NCBI RefSeq assembly: GCF_017357105.1
Contig: NZ_CP071596.1
Coordinates: 2,046,001-2,110,000, forward strand
Direction of reading: 5' to 3'
Length of the DNA: 64,000 nt
Source of the DNA: Natronosalvus caseinilyticus
Lineage (GTDB): Archaea; Halobacteriota; Halobacteria; Halobacteriales; Natrialbaceae
The notes beneath the pieces were generated by a model. The model did not search any database. It was not told the origin of the DNA and was given only the letters and a program-made list of their open reading frames with translations. The translations under genes were made by a program, and so were the position numbers. Positions 51,894 through 62,028 of this stretch are shown one piece after another; position 1 is the stretch's first letter; every line of letters begins with the position of its first letter.

Positions 51894-52213
51894 CTGTTTT
51901 GGGCTAGGTCACCTTCGGTATACAAGTGTTTATCTTCGGTGGCGAGACGGTCGTGGACGGTTTGGGGTCGGCCCGCTCGAACACCGGCGGCTCACGGGCG
52001 ATGAGACGTTTGTCGATGTAGTAGCAGCGCCTGCACCGCTTCAACGTCTCCTATCCGCCCATGCGGGAGTTTCAAGCTGCCCTATCCGCTCTGAAGGCAG
52101 TGGTCGGGACGGCGATCCGTCTGCCGATTTCCGCCACCTGGACCTTCGGGTAGGGGTATTCACCGTCAATATCTGGTGGTTTTTTATAATGTGTCTTTCT
52201 TGAATACAGCAAT
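51894..52213. other. Intergenic region with promoter of the vWA protein
   Basis: No gene is seen. At 52181-52190 a TTTTTATAAT box lies 24 nt before the ATG at 52214, as expected for a leaderless transcript. Confidence 0.5.
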
Positions 52214-54637
52214 ATGGTTGGTGCATATATGGCTGGTGGGACAGCCGACCGGGGAGACGCCCCACTCGTTGGCATCGTTTTGCTGTTTGGAATGGTATTC
52301 ATTGGAGCCGCGTTGGTTGCGGTGACCGGAATGGTCGCGATAGACGCGCTCGAGGGAGATCTCGGCGACGAACGAACCGGACAGACGTTCGCCACGTTCG
52401 ATCACGAACTGACGACGTTGCTGCACTCGAGTTCGGATTCGGCGGCTGTCACGATTCCAGACGGGGAAGACGGAACCTACCAACTGACGGATTCCGGAAC
52501 AGCATCGCTGACTGCAGCCAATCGATTCCGACAGTCGTGTACGGTGCTCGACGAAGTCACACTCGGCACGCTCGAGTACGAATCCGACGGGAAGCGACTC
52601 GCCAAACAGGCGGGAGGAACCTGGAGACACACCGACGACGGAACCGTCATGCAGTCGAAACCAGACCTTCGGTACGTCGCCGACGACCGCGGGACGCAGT
52701 ACCTCGAGTTCTCCGTCCCGGATTTGCAGGGCGACGTCGGAGTCGGTGAGCACTCGATGACGGCGACACGGAGCGAAACGGGGACGAGTGATTGTGTGTC
52801 TGATCTGGGGTTCGTCCGGTACGTCCAACTCGAGATTACCGACGAGACCTACCACGACGGCTGGTACGACTTCCTGAGCGAGGAGTTCGAAGCGACCGAC
52901 GTGGAAGATGCCGCAGCCGAGGATTGCTCGCTCGAGAACGCGGGCGACGAAAACGTCATCTGCCACGACGAATCGATGGGGACGGTGTCGGTGCTCGCCA
53001 CGGTCGACGTCGATCGGCCCATCGACGACTATCTTGGCGTCGACCCCACGATCTACGGCGGCCTCTACGTGTCGGACGAGACGGTCCAGTTGGGGACCCA
53101 CGAATCTCTCGCCGTCGACTCCTACGATGGACGCGTGGGATCGTACGCCGATTCGGGTAACGTAACCGACGATCTGTTCGTTGCGGACGTCGATACGCTC
53201 TGGATTCAACAGGCCGAGATAACCGGGTTTCCCGTGGTGAACGGCGACATTCGGATCCAGCCGGAGGCGGACGTCTCACCGGCCGCGTTGTACGTCGGGG
53301 AGGATCGTTCGCCGGCGAGCATCGACGTTCCGACCGCGAAGTTGGCGGACGGGTTCGACTCCATCGATCCGATCGACGACGAGATTGCGCGCACGATGTC
53401 ACTGCTCAAAAACGAGACGAAACTCGAGGGGAACGCGGACGGCGACATCGACGCTGGAGCGTACTCTGTAGACGGCGACTTCACTCGTGAAGGTATCGAA
53501 TTCGACACGACCAGTGGCGACGTCTACGTTGCTGTCGACGGCGACGTCTCTCTCAAGGACGTCACCGTCGTCGGCCCGGGACAGGTCAGTATCTATGCCA
53601 GCGGCTCCGCAATCGACCTCGAGTCCGTGACGGTTCCGGACGATCGGGCGTCGCAGTTCTGGGTGTACGGGACGAGCGAAACTGACGTCGCCGTCGCGAG
53701 CACAGTCCAGGGCGTCGTCTACACGCCGGGTGACGGTTCCCTCGAGATCGAGGACGGGACCGACATCTACGGCGCCATCGTGAGCGGGACGTTCGAAGGG
53801 ATCGGCGGACCGGGGAACGCCGACGGCGGTTCTGACCTGGAGGTACACTTCGATCGATCACTTCGGACCGACGTCCCGATTCCGGAGGAGAACCGGACGC
53901 TCGAGTTCGAGAACGTGACGACCAGGAACCCGATCGACGTCGGGTTCGTCCTGGATCGATCGGGCTCGATGGGGCCGCACTGGTCCCCCGAAATAGGTTG
54001 GTTTCACCCAGGATACGATCCCGATGGCCTTCGCGTCGACGCAACTCGTTCGTTCATCGGGCAGTTGAACGCCACGGAGTCGCTCGAAGAGAGTGATCGT
54101 GCGGCGGTCGTCGAATTCAATACAGAGGGGATCCTTCGCCATCACCTTTCGACTGACTTCGAGTCGGTCAACACCAGCGTCGAAAACAACCACGAAGGCG
54201 GTACGAACATGGCTGCCGGCCTCGAGACCGGGCTAAACGAACTCGAGACGAACGACAGAGACGCAGACCGTATTCTGGTACTCCTAAGTGACGGGTACAA
54301 CGACGTAGGAAACGGAAATTCAGCCGCTGTAGACCGCCAAACGATAGCAGCTGCTGAAGACGCCGCCAATGCGGGCATTACGATTTACTCAATCGGGCTT
54401 GGAGATGGGGCAGACGAGGAATTACTGAGGGAGGTTGCCCATACGACTGGCGGCGAGTATAGACACGCAGACAACGCGGAGGACCTCATGGATATTTTCG
54501 ACGGGATTGCAGAGGACGTCGTCCAGGCTAACACACGGTTCGAGGTCCACGCCGACTACTCCGTCGTCGGTGGGTCGAACGACTATGCTATCGCCGTCGA
54601 TCACTGGAACGTCGAGATTGCAGAAGAAAGCTCATAG
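52214..54637 (+). CDS. Large vWA-domain surface protein with pilin/archaellin-like N-terminus
   Basis: This 807-aa protein starts with a type III signal-like segment (GTADRGDAPLVGIVLLFGMV, then a hydrophobic helix to about residue 38). It continues as a long acidic beta-rich region (40-570), including GDVYVAVDGDVSLKDVTVVG-type parallel strands. It ends in a vWA domain (about 575-775) with the MIDAS motif DVGFVLDRSGSMG, then NHEGGTNMAAG and VLLSDGYNDVG. It is probably assembled at or anchored in the cell surface and mediates adhesion with bound metal. A start at 52229 is possible. Its 3' end uses less GC-rich codons. Confidence 0.8.
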   Translation: MVGAYMAGGTADRGDAPLVGIVLLFGMVFIGAALVAVTGMVAIDALEGDLGDERTGQTFATFDHELTTLLHSSSDSAAVTIPDGEDGTYQLTDSGTASLTAANRFRQSCTVLDEVTLGTLEYESDGKRLAKQAGGTWRHTDDGTVMQSKPDLRYVADDRGTQYLEFSVPDLQGDVGVGEHSMTATRSETGTSDCVSDLGFVRYVQLEITDETYHDGWYDFLSEEFEATDVEDAAAEDCSLENAGDENVICHDESMGTVSVLATVDVDRPIDDYLGVDPTIYGGLYVSDETVQLGTHESLAVDSYDGRVGSYADSGNVTDDLFVADVDTLWIQQAEITGFPVVNGDIRIQPEADVSPAALYVGEDRSPASIDVPTAKLADGFDSIDPIDDEIARTMSLLKNETKLEGNADGDIDAGAYSVDGDFTREGIEFDTTSGDVYVAVDGDVSLKDVTVVGPGQVSIYASGSAIDLESVTVPDDRASQFWVYGTSETDVAVASTVQGVVYTPGDGSLEIEDGTDIYGAIVSGTFEGIGGPGNADGGSDLEVHFDRSLRTDVPIPEENRTLEFENVTTRNPIDVGFVLDRSGSMGPHWSPEIGWFHPGYDPDGLRVDATRSFIGQLNATESLEESDRAAVVEFNTEGILRHHLSTDFESVNTSVENNHEGGTNMAAGLETGLNELETNDRDADRILVLLSDGYNDVGNGNSAAVDRQTIAAAEDAANAGITIYSIGLGDGADEELLREVAHTTGGEYRHADNAEDLMDIFDGIAEDVVQANTRFEVHADYSVVGGSNDYAIAVDHWNVEIAEESS

Positions 54638-54654
54638 CCGCTCGAGTCGATCCG

Positions 54655-55290
54655 TTACGCGTTTGCTTCGATCGTCGCCTTCACGTCCTCCCACACCTCG
54701 TCGGGCGCCTGCTCGCCGTCGACGCGCTCGAGCGACCCCTCCTCGTCGTAATACTCGAGCACCGACTCAGTATTCTCATGATACACCCGAAGCCGCTCGC
54801 GCACCGTCTCCTCGGTGTCGTCCTCGCGCTGCTCGAGTCGCTCCTCGACCTCCGGATCCTCCGGCGGGTTGTACTCCACGTGGTAGATGTCGCCCGTCTC
54901 GGGGTCCATCCGTCGGCCCGTCAGGCGGTGGACGAGTTCCTCCTCGCTTACGTCGAGCGCCAGAACGACGTCCAGGTCGGTCATCTCCTCGAGTGCCTCG
55001 ACCTGCTCGAGGTTGCGCGGGTAGCCGTCGAGGATGAACCCGTCGGCCGACGAGAGCGCCTCGTCGACGATGGCGTTGACGACTTCGTCGGGGACGAGTT
55101 CGCCTTGGTCCATGTACTCGGCCGGGGTGTCGTACTCGAGGTCGAGGTGGGAGATGTCCATCTGCTTGTTCGACCGAAGGGCGTCGCCCGTGGTGATGTG
55201 TTCGACGTCGAAGTGCTCAGCGATCTTTGCGCTCTGGGTCCCTTTCCCCGCCCCGGGGGCACCGAGGATGAGAATCCGTGGCTGTGCCAT
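54655..55290 (-). CDS. adk: Adenylate kinase
   Basis: This 211-aa enzyme has [20 protein letters not shown] (P-loop), [31 protein letters not shown] and [20 protein letters not shown] as LID. It interconverts AMP, ADP and ATP. The acidic LID lacks zinc cysteines. It lies convergent to the vWA gene with only 17 bp between stops. Confidence 0.95.
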   Translation of the reverse strand: MAQPRILILGAPGAGKGTQSAKIAEHFDVEHITTGDALRSNKQMDISHLDLEYDTPAEYMDQGELVPDEVVNAIVDEALSSADGFILDGYPRNLEQVEALEEMTDLDVVLALDVSEEELVHRLTGRRMDPETGDIYHVEYNPPEDPEVEERLEQREDDTEETVRERLRVYHENTESVLEYYDEEGSLERVDGEQAPDEVWEDVKATIEANA

Positions 55291-55349
55291 ACCCCGTCCT
55301 TCTGCCCCGGCGCATAAAGGCTTAAAGAATGGTGCACAATCGTCCGGGT

Positions 55350-55760
55350 ATGACCCGATTCTCGGCTGCCGACCCACAGGAACGGCGACGCCTGATCGTC
55401 GACGCTATCGTCGCCCACCGCGAGCGGGCAAGCCCGTTCCTGACGATCGAAGTGGACGAAGCCGTCCTCGAGCGCGACGATGCGCCGGACCCCGACCTGG
55501 GAATTCCGTGGATCCAGTTCGCCGATGGGGTCGTGAGCCTCGACTGTACGGACGCCGAACTGGAACGGTTGAAAAACCTCCTCCCTGAGTACCCGGCGTT
55601 CAAAATCGACGAGTTGACGCAGCCGGACGGCGCCGAAGGGACCAACGTGCGCGTGAGCGCGAAGGCCGATCCCAACCGAATCGCCCAGTTCTGTGAGAGC
55701 CTCCTCCGTGAGGTGTTCGCGTGCCCGGAGGATGCGATGATCTGGGTCGTCGCGATATAG
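55350..55760 (+). CDS. Conserved haloarchaeal protein
   Basis: This 136-aa acidic protein reads [20 protein letters not shown], then [14 protein letters not shown] and [20 protein letters not shown]. The C-terminus ends [20 protein letters not shown]. It has no membrane segment and no identified function; I recognise it only as a conserved haloarchaeal family. It is divergent from adk. Confidence 0.6.
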   Translation: MTRFSAADPQERRRLIVDAIVAHRERASPFLTIEVDEAVLERDDAPDPDLGIPWIQFADGVVSLDCTDAELERLKNLLPEYPAFKIDELTQPDGAEGTNVRVSAKADPNRIAQFCESLLREVFACPEDAMIWVVAI

Positions 55761-55806
55761 CGCCAGCGGTCCAGTGGTCCAGCGATCAAGCGATCCGGTG
55801 CACCGA

Positions 55807-56054
55807 TCAGGAAATCAAGAGCGAGTCACCGCTGCCGTTCTCGCCGTCACCTTCGTCCCACTCGAGTTCGAACTCGACGCTGAACTCGGCTGGGCCGCCC
55901 GATCGCGACGTCTCTCGCTCGGCTTTCACCTCGAACGTCGGCCGGTTCGGCAGTTCTATCATGACCGATTCGCTTCCGCTCTCGAGGACGAGGTCGTCGC
56001 CGCTCTCGAGTCGGTCGGCGACGGTTCGAAGGTAAAGAGTTCCTCTTCTGGCAT
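55807..56054 (-). pseudogene. Frameshifted amphi-Trp domain gene
   Basis: The ATG at 56054 starts MPEEELF, the expected opening of the amphi-Trp family, but that frame stops after 31 codons. The body of the domain (YLRTVADRLESGDDLVLESG, then PNRPTFEVKAERETSR and SVEFELEWDEGDG) is in another frame. About ten to fifteen residues normally linking the two parts are missing, so a deletion of a non-multiple of three is likely. An assembly error is possible. No alternative start in the domain frame is convincing. Confidence 0.65.
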
Positions 56055-56391
56055 ACCGTTTCTTGGGCGGCAGAGGCCTAAACGCTACCGCTGAAATCGG
56101 ATTCCCGATCCCGACTGATGGCCCACGTCCGATAATCGAGGATTGCTCGAGTGCACTTCGAATGTGGTGCCGATAATGGCCCCTTGTACCGACGATGAGA
56201 CCGCGAGAACGATAGACAGAAGGTACCCGAGTCAATCGATCTACGTAAGGGCATACACCGGGGTTTCGCGACACTTCGACGTCGACCACGACGATCGTGG
56301 CTGGCGCCCGATCACGGTCGCTGTCGGGCGTTTCCAAATAGATAAGTGTACGCGGCAATGACCCCCCAACTAAGAGACCCGTATAATTGAG
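56055..56391. other. Intergenic region upstream of coxB
   Basis: No convincing gene; short open frames here are low quality. It should contain the promoter for the coxB-coxAC operon (an AT-rich patch lies around 56335-56345). Confidence 0.4.
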
Positions 56392-57423
56392 GTGAACACA
56401 ATCTCCACTCCACTTCAGACGCAGATGACGCGTGTCGATATCTTCCAGGAGCTCTTCCTCGTGTTCCTGGGATTAGGGACGATCGTCGGCATCATCGTCG
56501 TAGCGTACATCCTGTACAATGCGTACAAATACCGTGACGACGGGGAGCGTCACTCGGACGAGGACCTGCCGACCCTCGGCGAACTTCCGACCGGTGGGAG
56601 CGGCGGGAAGAAGCTCTTCGTGTCGTTTTTCCTGAGTGCGCTCATCGTCATCTCGCTCACGCTCTGGTCGTACGGCATGTTGATCGACGTCGAGAGCGGA
56701 CCCGAGGGCCCCGGCGAGGACGCCCTCGAGGTCGACGTGGAAGGCCAGACCTTTAGCTGGTCGTTCTACTACGAGAACGGCGTCGAGTCCAGCAACGAAC
56801 TCGTCGTCCCCGCGGGGACACCAGTCTGGGTCGATGTGACGTCAGTCGACGTGTGGCACTCGTTCGGCATCACTTCACAACGGGTGAAAGCCGACGCAAT
56901 TCCGGGCGAGTCCGACCAGACGTGGTTCCAGGCCGACGAGGAAGGCGAGTACCTGATCGAGTGCTTCGAACTTTGTGGCCCCGGCCACTCCAGTATGGAG
57001 GGCACGCTCACCGTGATGAGCCAGGAGGACTACGATCAGTGGGTCCAAGATCAGCTCACGCTCACGCTAACTCTCGAGGATAGCGAGGGTGAGACGGTGA
57101 ACGACACCGAGAACGTCGAGGTCACGGTCCAGGATCCCGACGGCGAAACCGTCGGCACCTACACTGGCGAGGACTTCGACGACGAGGGCGCCCTCGAGAT
57201 CAGCGTCGAGCAGGGTGACACCTACACCGTGATCGTCGAGTCGACCGACGGCTCCTTCGAGACCACGGAGGACGACTTCGAGATCGTCGACGGTCCCGAA
57301 GAATCGCTCCAGCTCGGCGGATCCGACGGCGGAGACGGCGAGGACGAATCCAGCAGTGAAGATGAAAATGGAAACGGAAACGGAAACGGAAACGAATCCG
57401 AAGACAGCGGAGGTGAGAACTGA
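56392..57423 (+). CDS. coxB: Cytochrome c oxidase subunit II with C-terminal Ig-like extension
   Basis: This 343-aa protein (GTG start) has two membrane helices (about 18-43 and 72-95). A CuA domain follows with VWHSFGITSQRVKAD and CFELCGPGHSSMEG, giving the His, two Cys, His and Met ligands. After residue about 225 it has an extra beta domain (LTLTLTLEDSEGETVNDTEN to about 310) and a Glu/Asn/Gly-rich tail. It accepts electrons at the outer membrane face, probably from a blue copper protein in haloarchaea. Its stop overlaps the next ATG (TGATG). An ATG at 56425 is an alternative start. Confidence 0.92.
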   Translation: MNTISTPLQTQMTRVDIFQELFLVFLGLGTIVGIIVVAYILYNAYKYRDDGERHSDEDLPTLGELPTGGSGGKKLFVSFFLSALIVISLTLWSYGMLIDVESGPEGPGEDALEVDVEGQTFSWSFYYENGVESSNELVVPAGTPVWVDVTSVDVWHSFGITSQRVKADAIPGESDQTWFQADEEGEYLIECFELCGPGHSSMEGTLTVMSQEDYDQWVQDQLTLTLTLEDSEGETVNDTENVEVTVQDPDGETVGTYTGEDFDDEGALEISVEQGDTYTVIVESTDGSFETTEDDFEIVDGPEESLQLGGSDGGDGEDESSSEDENGNGNGNGNESEDSGGEN

Positions 57424-59912
57424 TGTCCGATGACTTCCCACCGATGACGTCCGTCAAGCGATGGCTGGTCACGACGAACCATAAGGACGTCGGGATTCTC
57501 TACATGGCGACGGCCCTGTTCTTCTTGCTCTTCGGAGGGTTGATGGCGCTCCTGTTCCGAGCGCACCTCTGGCAGAGCGGTGGTGCCGGTCTCCTCACCG
57601 ACAGCTCCTACAACCAGGCGGTGACCGCCCACGGGTTATTGATGGTGTTCTGGTTCCTCTCGCCCATCGCCTCGGGCTTCGCGAACTACTTCGTCCCGCT
57701 GCAAATCGGGGCGAAAGACCTCGCGTTCCCCCGTCTGAACGCCCTTAGCTACTGGTTCTACCTGTTCTCGGGGGCGATGTTCATGATCTCGTTCTTCCAG
57801 GGCGGGACGTTCGAGGGCGGCTGGACGATGTACGCGCCACTGAACGTGCCGACGTACACCCCCGCCGTGGAGGCGACCACCGGCGGGACTGCAACCATCC
57901 TCGCGTTGATGCTGTTCGTGATGTCGATCACGCTGGGGACCGTCAACTTCCTCACGACGATCCACCGCTCGCGCGCGGAAGGCCTCGGCCTGTGGAACAT
58001 GCCGATGTTCACCTGGTCGTGGCTCCTGACGGTCTGGATGATGCTGTTCGCGTTCGCGGCCCTGCTCGCCGCGTTGCTGTTGCTTGGTATCGATCGCATC
58101 TTCCTGACCCAGTACTTCGCGACGGACCAGGGCTCGAGTCTGCTCTGGGCCCACGTCTTCTGGTTCTTCGGCCACCCCGAAGTGTACATCGTCTTCTTCC
58201 CCGCGCTGGGGATCATGTTCGAGACGTTCCAGACCTTCTGTGGTCGGCGTCTCGTCGGTCGGAAGTGGGTCATCATCGCGATGGTCCTCGTCGCGGTGCA
58301 GTCCTTCCTGGTCTGGATGCACCACATGTTCCTGACGACGATCAACCTCGAGATCAAGACGCTGTTCATGGCCACCACGATCGGTATCTCGTTGCCGTTC
58401 GACCTGATGGTCTTCGCGCTGATCTACACGATGGTCAAGGGCCGGGTGCGGTTCACCACGCCGTTCCTGTTTAGCCTGGGTGCGCTCTTGCTGTTCATCC
58501 TGGGCGGCATCACCGGAGTGTTCCTCGGGGCCGTCGTGCTCGACTACGAGTTCCGCGGCACCTACTGGGTCGTCGCTCACTTCCACTACGTGATGGTCTC
58601 GGGCGTGACCGCGCTGGTCGCCGGTATCTACTACTGGTGGCCGAAGATCAGCGGGAAGATGTACAACGAGACCCTCGGGAAGATCCACTTCGCGATCTAC
58701 TTCTTCGGGTTCAACCTGCTCTACTTCCCGATGTTCCTCGCCTGGGAGACCCCTCGACGCGTCTTCCACTTCGGTGAGGGGCTGGAGATCTACCACCAGC
58801 TCGCGACGATCGGCGCGTTCATCTTCGGCGCGTCGTTCCTGCTCATGTTCTACATCCTGGGCAAGAGTCTGGTCTCCGGCCCGGATGCGCCGGACAACCC
58901 GTGGGAGTTCTCCCGTACGGCCGAGTGGGCGATTCCGTCCCCGCCGCCGCTCGAGAACTGGTCGGGTCGTCCGAGTTACGCGAGCGGTCGCCTCGAGTTC
59001 GTCGACGACGACTCGGGCGCCGCGACCGACGGCGGGACCGTCGCCGTTCCCGAAACGGGCCGGGGGCACGCGACGCCGGCAACGACCCAGCACACTCACG
59101 AGGAAGAACACGCCGACCACGCCAGCATCTGGCCGTTCGGCGTCGGGCTCTCGCTGGCCGTCTTCTTCCTCGGGCTGGCCGGGCTGACGCCATACGTCGC
59201 CGAATTCGCCGCAGCGAACGGAGCCGACGTCTCCGCACAGGACCCGAGCATGCTCTCTCCGGCACTGATCGTACTCGGCGTGGGGATGCTCGGCTACACC
59301 CTCTGGAACTTCGGCATGGAGCAGTTCAACCCCCCGGTGATGGACGTCGCCGAGCGCTGGCCGTTCGAGGGCGTCAACAACACGAAACTCGGCGTCTGGT
59401 TCTTCTTGGCGTCGGACGTGGTCGTCTTCGGCGCGGCCATCGGCGCGTTCGTGTTCATGCGCATCCACATGGGGTGGTCTAACTGGGAGTTCGACGCGAT
59501 CCCCATGGCCGGACTCGTCAACACCTACATCCTGTTGACCTCGAGTTTCACGGTTATCCTGGCGCTGGTGATGGCCGAACGCAGGAACAAGAAGGGCCTG
59601 CTCGCGACGATGAGCGCGACGGTCCTGCTCGGCCTGACGTTCATGGGCGTCAAGGGTTGGGAGTGGAGCGAGAAGTTCTCCCACGGCGACTACTGGTTCA
59701 GCGGCCTCGAGTACTCGATCTACTACGTCACGACGGGCCTGCACGCCCTGCACGTGATCCTGGGGCTGCTCGTCGCCGGCTTCATGATCTACCGCGTGGC
59801 CACGGTCGACGCCTACCTCGAGGATCACCGGCCGGTCGAGTACTTCGGGCTCTACTGGCACTTCGTCGACATCGTCTGGGTGTTCCTGTTCCCGCTGTTC
59901 TACCTGATGTAG
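57423..59912 (+). CDS. coxAC: Cytochrome c oxidase subunit I fused to subunit III
   Basis: This 829-aa membrane protein has a subunit I part with heme and CuB ligands in VTAHGLLMVFWF, FWFFGHPEVYIVFFPALG, VWMHHMF and VVAHFHYVM. The Tyr in GHPEVY makes it an A-type oxidase. A hydrophilic His-rich linker (about 500-575) leads to a subunit III-like part with WFFLASDVVVFGAAIGAFVF and ends YFGLYWHFVDIVWVFLFPLF. It reduces O2 to water and pumps protons. It is translationally coupled to coxB. Confidence 0.95.
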   Translation: MSDDFPPMTSVKRWLVTTNHKDVGILYMATALFFLLFGGLMALLFRAHLWQSGGAGLLTDSSYNQAVTAHGLLMVFWFLSPIASGFANYFVPLQIGAKDLAFPRLNALSYWFYLFSGAMFMISFFQGGTFEGGWTMYAPLNVPTYTPAVEATTGGTATILALMLFVMSITLGTVNFLTTIHRSRAEGLGLWNMPMFTWSWLLTVWMMLFAFAALLAALLLLGIDRIFLTQYFATDQGSSLLWAHVFWFFGHPEVYIVFFPALGIMFETFQTFCGRRLVGRKWVIIAMVLVAVQSFLVWMHHMFLTTINLEIKTLFMATTIGISLPFDLMVFALIYTMVKGRVRFTTPFLFSLGALLLFILGGITGVFLGAVVLDYEFRGTYWVVAHFHYVMVSGVTALVAGIYYWWPKISGKMYNETLGKIHFAIYFFGFNLLYFPMFLAWETPRRVFHFGEGLEIYHQLATIGAFIFGASFLLMFYILGKSLVSGPDAPDNPWEFSRTAEWAIPSPPPLENWSGRPSYASGRLEFVDDDSGAATDGGTVAVPETGRGHATPATTQHTHEEEHADHASIWPFGVGLSLAVFFLGLAGLTPYVAEFAAANGADVSAQDPSMLSPALIVLGVGMLGYTLWNFGMEQFNPPVMDVAERWPFEGVNNTKLGVWFFLASDVVVFGAAIGAFVFMRIHMGWSNWEFDAIPMAGLVNTYILLTSSFTVILALVMAERRNKKGLLATMSATVLLGLTFMGVKGWEWSEKFSHGDYWFSGLEYSIYYVTTGLHALHVILGLLVAGFMIYRVATVDAYLEDHRPVEYFGLYWHFVDIVWVFLFPLFYLM

Positions 59913-60110
59913 GCGGCGGGCGGACCCCCGACTGAGTTTGTTTTCGCGTTCGAGGCTTTTTCGAGGACCCGTCTCAGTTCATTCTCCAGATATTCTCGAG
60001 CGGGGCGTTCCGCAGTCGACGCGAGCGAAGCCGTCTCGAGAGACTACGTGCAGACGTGACTCGAGAGACTGGATCGTCTGGTTTTCGCTACCGTCGTCGA
60101 CTGTAAGTCC
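59913..60110. other. Convergent intergenic region
   Basis: About 200 bp between coxAC and the minus-strand DUF7405 gene. It starts with a T-rich tttgttttcg stretch (59937-59946) that could terminate coxAC. No gene. Confidence 0.4.
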
Positions 60111-61400
60111 CTACTCGGGTCGCGGCGTGGGTAACGCCCGGTGCCGGCGTGGTGGAACCAGGTAGTTCGCCCGGCGCCGAACGGTCATGTACTGGAGGAT
60201 GCCGTTGTTCGTCCGCGCGCCGATTGCCGACTGCTCGGCGACGTCGGTCCCGTTCATCGCCTCGCGCGTCTTCACGAAGTCCTCGATGCGACGCTGGTGG
60301 GAGAGGAAGTGCAGTCCCGCCTCGTCGTCGTCCGTCGAGTTGAAGTCCCGGCGAAGGATGATCGGTTCGTCGTTCTCGCGGGCACGCGCCGACTTCTGGG
60401 AGTGGCCCACGGTCCCGTACTCGCGGGCGTCCTCAAGCGTGTGCGACGGGCACTCGCCCAGCTGACTCGAGTCGCCGAGGTTGTCGCCGGGACCCTCGAT
60501 TTTCCCCTCGTCGGCGTGGGCCGGGCAGAACATCTTTCGTTCGCGGATCGTTCGACTGTCCTGTTCGTACCACTGGTCGAGCGAGAGGCGAATTCGAGAG
60601 AGGTGTGTCGTGGTGCCCTCGGCGAACGGCCCCTCCTGGATCGTCACGCGGTCCTCAGAGGCCTGGTTCTTCTTGAACCCGGATTTGAAGCCCATGAACA
60701 TCGGAGCGTCCTCGGAGACGGGTTCGCTGTCGGGAATCCCGCGAACGCCGTCCTGATTTTCGGCGGGTAATCCAGTGCCCGTGAACCCGGTTCGGCGTTC
60801 CTCGATCTCGAGGACGCCCTCGAGCGTGGCCTCGACGTCGACGCCGTTGATCGACTCGAGTTCGCCAGTGAGCGCTTCCTCGGCGCTTAACACGACCGAC
60901 CCGTGGTCGCTGGCGAGGTGGATCATGGCGTCGTAGCTATCGAACTCGGGCGTCTCGATGGGTGCGAGCGCCTTCGGCTCCGGGAGGTCGACGCTCTCTG
61001 GCAGGGCCTCGTCGAACCGGTCGAAGTAGGCGGGGCCGTAGCCGACGGTGAACAGCAAGCCCTCGTTGCTTCGGGCGTAGGCTCGCTCGAGGGTTTCGAA
61101 CGTCGTCTCGACCTGCTCGCGCTCCTCGTCGGTCGGACCGCCGCCGACGTACGAGAAGTGGAGGGCGACGTGGTGTTCGGGGACGAGCGGGTTGCCGTGC
61201 TCGTCGGTCCGCTGGGCGGCCGTCCAGGCGTGCTGGCGCTCGGGGAGTTCCTCGAGGCCGTCGGCGTCGACGCCTTGAGGCGTAGCGTCCGCATTCCCGT
61301 TCTCCCGATCCAGACAGGCGGAGAGGGCACTCGCGCCGCCGATGGCGACGGCGCTACGGACGAAGGATCGGCGCGAAATCGTGCGCGACGAACGCGTCAT
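60111..61400 (-). CDS. Tat-exported DUF7405/Dyp-like lipoprotein
   Basis: This 429-aa protein starts MTRSSRTISRRSFVRSAVAI (twin Arg) and ALSACLDRENG supplies a lipobox. The body is beta/alpha with ALHFSYVGGGPTDEEREQVE, EGLLFTVGYGPAYFDRFDEA, a C-containing FCPAHADEGKIEG and HFLSHQRRIEDFVKTREAMN. It matches a haloarchaeal family annotated DUF7405, related in pattern to Dyp-type heme peroxidases; the heme His cannot be fixed from this view. The start at 61400 is set by the Tat signal. Confidence 0.7.
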   Translation of the reverse strand: MTRSSRTISRRSFVRSAVAIGGASALSACLDRENGNADATPQGVDADGLEELPERQHAWTAAQRTDEHGNPLVPEHHVALHFSYVGGGPTDEEREQVETTFETLERAYARSNEGLLFTVGYGPAYFDRFDEALPESVDLPEPKALAPIETPEFDSYDAMIHLASDHGSVVLSAEEALTGELESINGVDVEATLEGVLEIEERRTGFTGTGLPAENQDGVRGIPDSEPVSEDAPMFMGFKSGFKKNQASEDRVTIQEGPFAEGTTTHLSRIRLSLDQWYEQDSRTIRERKMFCPAHADEGKIEGPGDNLGDSSQLGECPSHTLEDAREYGTVGHSQKSARARENDEPIILRRDFNSTDDDEAGLHFLSHQRRIEDFVKTREAMNGTDVAEQSAIGARTNNGILQYMTVRRRANYLVPPRRHRALPTPRPE

Positions 61401-61532
61401 ATTCGGCTCTCGGGACTGCGCGGTAATGGGGGTTGTGGTGGGGTGGCGGGTGGTGGGATGACAGGTGGCGAGCGGGTGAACGTACCCACAGGACCGACAG
61501 GCGCTTTGCCTTTCGTCACGTTCGCTGCTAGC

Positions 61533-61979
61533 ATGGAACAACTCGAGGTGTTCGAGACGATCGATGCGCCACCGGAGACCGTCTGGCAGGTCCTCCTCGA
61601 GTTCGACGCCTATCCCGAGTGGAACCCGTTTCTCCGCTCCGTCGAGGGGCTCCCCGTCGAGGGGGAGCGACTGACGATCCGCGTCCAGTTACCGGGTGGT
61701 CGGACCCGGACGATCAGGACGACGGTGCTCACGGTCGAGACGAACCGCCGACTCGTCTGGCTCGGCCGGCTGGGAGTCCCGTTCGCATTCGACGGCTACC
61801 ACGAGTTCCACCTCGAGCCAATCGACGGCGGGCGACGAACGCGGCTGCTTCAGCGGGAGACGTTTCGAGGAGCGCTGGTTCCAGTGCTGTTTCACCGACG
61901 CCGGATCGAACGGGGCTTCCGCGCGATGAACCGGGCGCTCAGGGATCGAGCGGAGCGGCGGGTTCGGGCGACCGCCTGA
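61533..61979 (+). CDS. SRPBCC (START-like) protein
   Basis: This 148-aa protein begins MEQLEVFETIDAPPETVWQV followed by DAYPEWNPFL, the classic SRPBCC/polyketide-cyclase opening. Later DGYHEFHLEPIDGGRRTRLL and a long C-terminal helix are present. Such proteins bind hydrophobic ligands. It is divergent from the DUF7405 gene. Confidence 0.88.
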   Translation: MEQLEVFETIDAPPETVWQVLLEFDAYPEWNPFLRSVEGLPVEGERLTIRVQLPGGRTRTIRTTVLTVETNRRLVWLGRLGVPFAFDGYHEFHLEPIDGGRRTRLLQRETFRGALVPVLFHRRRIERGFRAMNRALRDRAERRVRATA

Positions 61980-62028
61980 ACGTGGTTGTAGTGAGTCGAC
62001 ACACCGCGAACACTAGCCTGTCGAGCCG

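Noticed and set aside
57636-59861. 741-codon open frame antisense to coxAC
   Set aside because: A composition artefact of a high-GC gene: rich in D/E/R/H with no domain, while coxAC is unambiguous on the other strand.
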